From Thiotrichales bacterium (GTDB lineage Bacteria > Pseudomonadota > Gammaproteobacteria > UWMA-0217), in contig JANTGD010000229.1 of the NCBI GenBank assembly GCA_024763135.1, positions 1-6,141 on the forward strand: 6,141 nt of DNA, given 5' to 3'. Position numbers and translations under genes: made by a program. A model generated the notes under the pieces. That model searched no databases. It was not told the DNA's origin and was given only the letters and a program-made list of their open reading frames with translations. Below are positions 6,045 through 6,141 of this stretch, piece after piece. Every line of letters starts with the position of its first letter. Within the stretch, counting starts at the first letter, position 1.

Positions 6045-6141
6045 TCTAGTACACCGCCAAGCCCAAACTGTCTGTATCAGTGAGTCATCAAGGGGTTAGA
6101 TGTGGTTTTGTTTTTATGAATCATAGTGGTCCTATGGTGAT
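6045..6141. mobile_element. Probable left end of an insertion sequence (partial)
   Basis: Bases 6045-6080 are an inverted copy (33 of 36 identical) of 62-97. The outer edge carries CTAG at 6046-6049, as at the left copy, and similarity ends just beyond it. Reading inward, an ATG at 6116 opens a frame (MNHSGPMV) that runs off the window and could begin a transposase about 35 bases inside the repeat. It has no clear ribosome binding site, and eight residues cannot identify a family. The orientation (outer end facing left here, right at the other edge) means the two pieces would be the left end of one copy and the right end of another. Confidence 0.5.

Overview
This is a stretch of ordinary proteobacterial core chromosome, about half G+C, read almost entirely from the minus strand. 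The order zapB-like, zapA, 6S RNA (ssrS), 5-formyltetrahydrofolate cyclo-ligase is a familiar arrangement in gamma- and betaproteobacteria. DusA, NagZ and an RssA-type patatin also fit that group. I cannot place it more precisely than a gamma- or betaproteobacterium.

Layout, following transcription on the minus strand from the right: a strong sigma70-like promoter (about 5934-5962) drives zapB (5695-5925) and the tightly coupled zapA (5375-5692), which give Z-ring associated division proteins. A 6S RNA gene follows (about 4971-5158) with its own promoter and, 66 bases beyond its 3' end, a clear intrinsic terminator (4880-4905). After a gap holding a short tandem repeat and a possible promoter comes the folate gene (4043-4621). 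Between it and dusA lies a decayed family 2 glycosyltransferase fragment on the plus strand (about 3625-3939). Next come dusA (2421-3380) and nagZ (1474-2421), whose stop and start overlap as TAATG, and then the patatin-like gene rssA (321-1256).

The two window edges carry matching sequences in opposite orientation: 62-97 and 6045-6080 agree at 33 of 36 positions. They look like the right and left terminal inverted repeats of one insertion-sequence family, so this core segment appears to sit between two IS copies whose bodies lie outside the window. Just inside the left one is a long imperfect hairpin (105-163) of unknown role.

The genes do not form one pathway: they cover cell division (ZapB/ZapA), control of RNA polymerase in stationary phase (6S), one-carbon folate salvage, tRNA dihydrouridine formation, peptidoglycan recycling and a lipid hydrolase. 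I see no defence system, CRISPR array, prophage or novel multigene system. The points worth a second look are the IS-like ends, a zapB promoter that predicts a leaderless mRNA, the separation of 6S from the folate gene by a terminator, and the glycosyltransferase relic.
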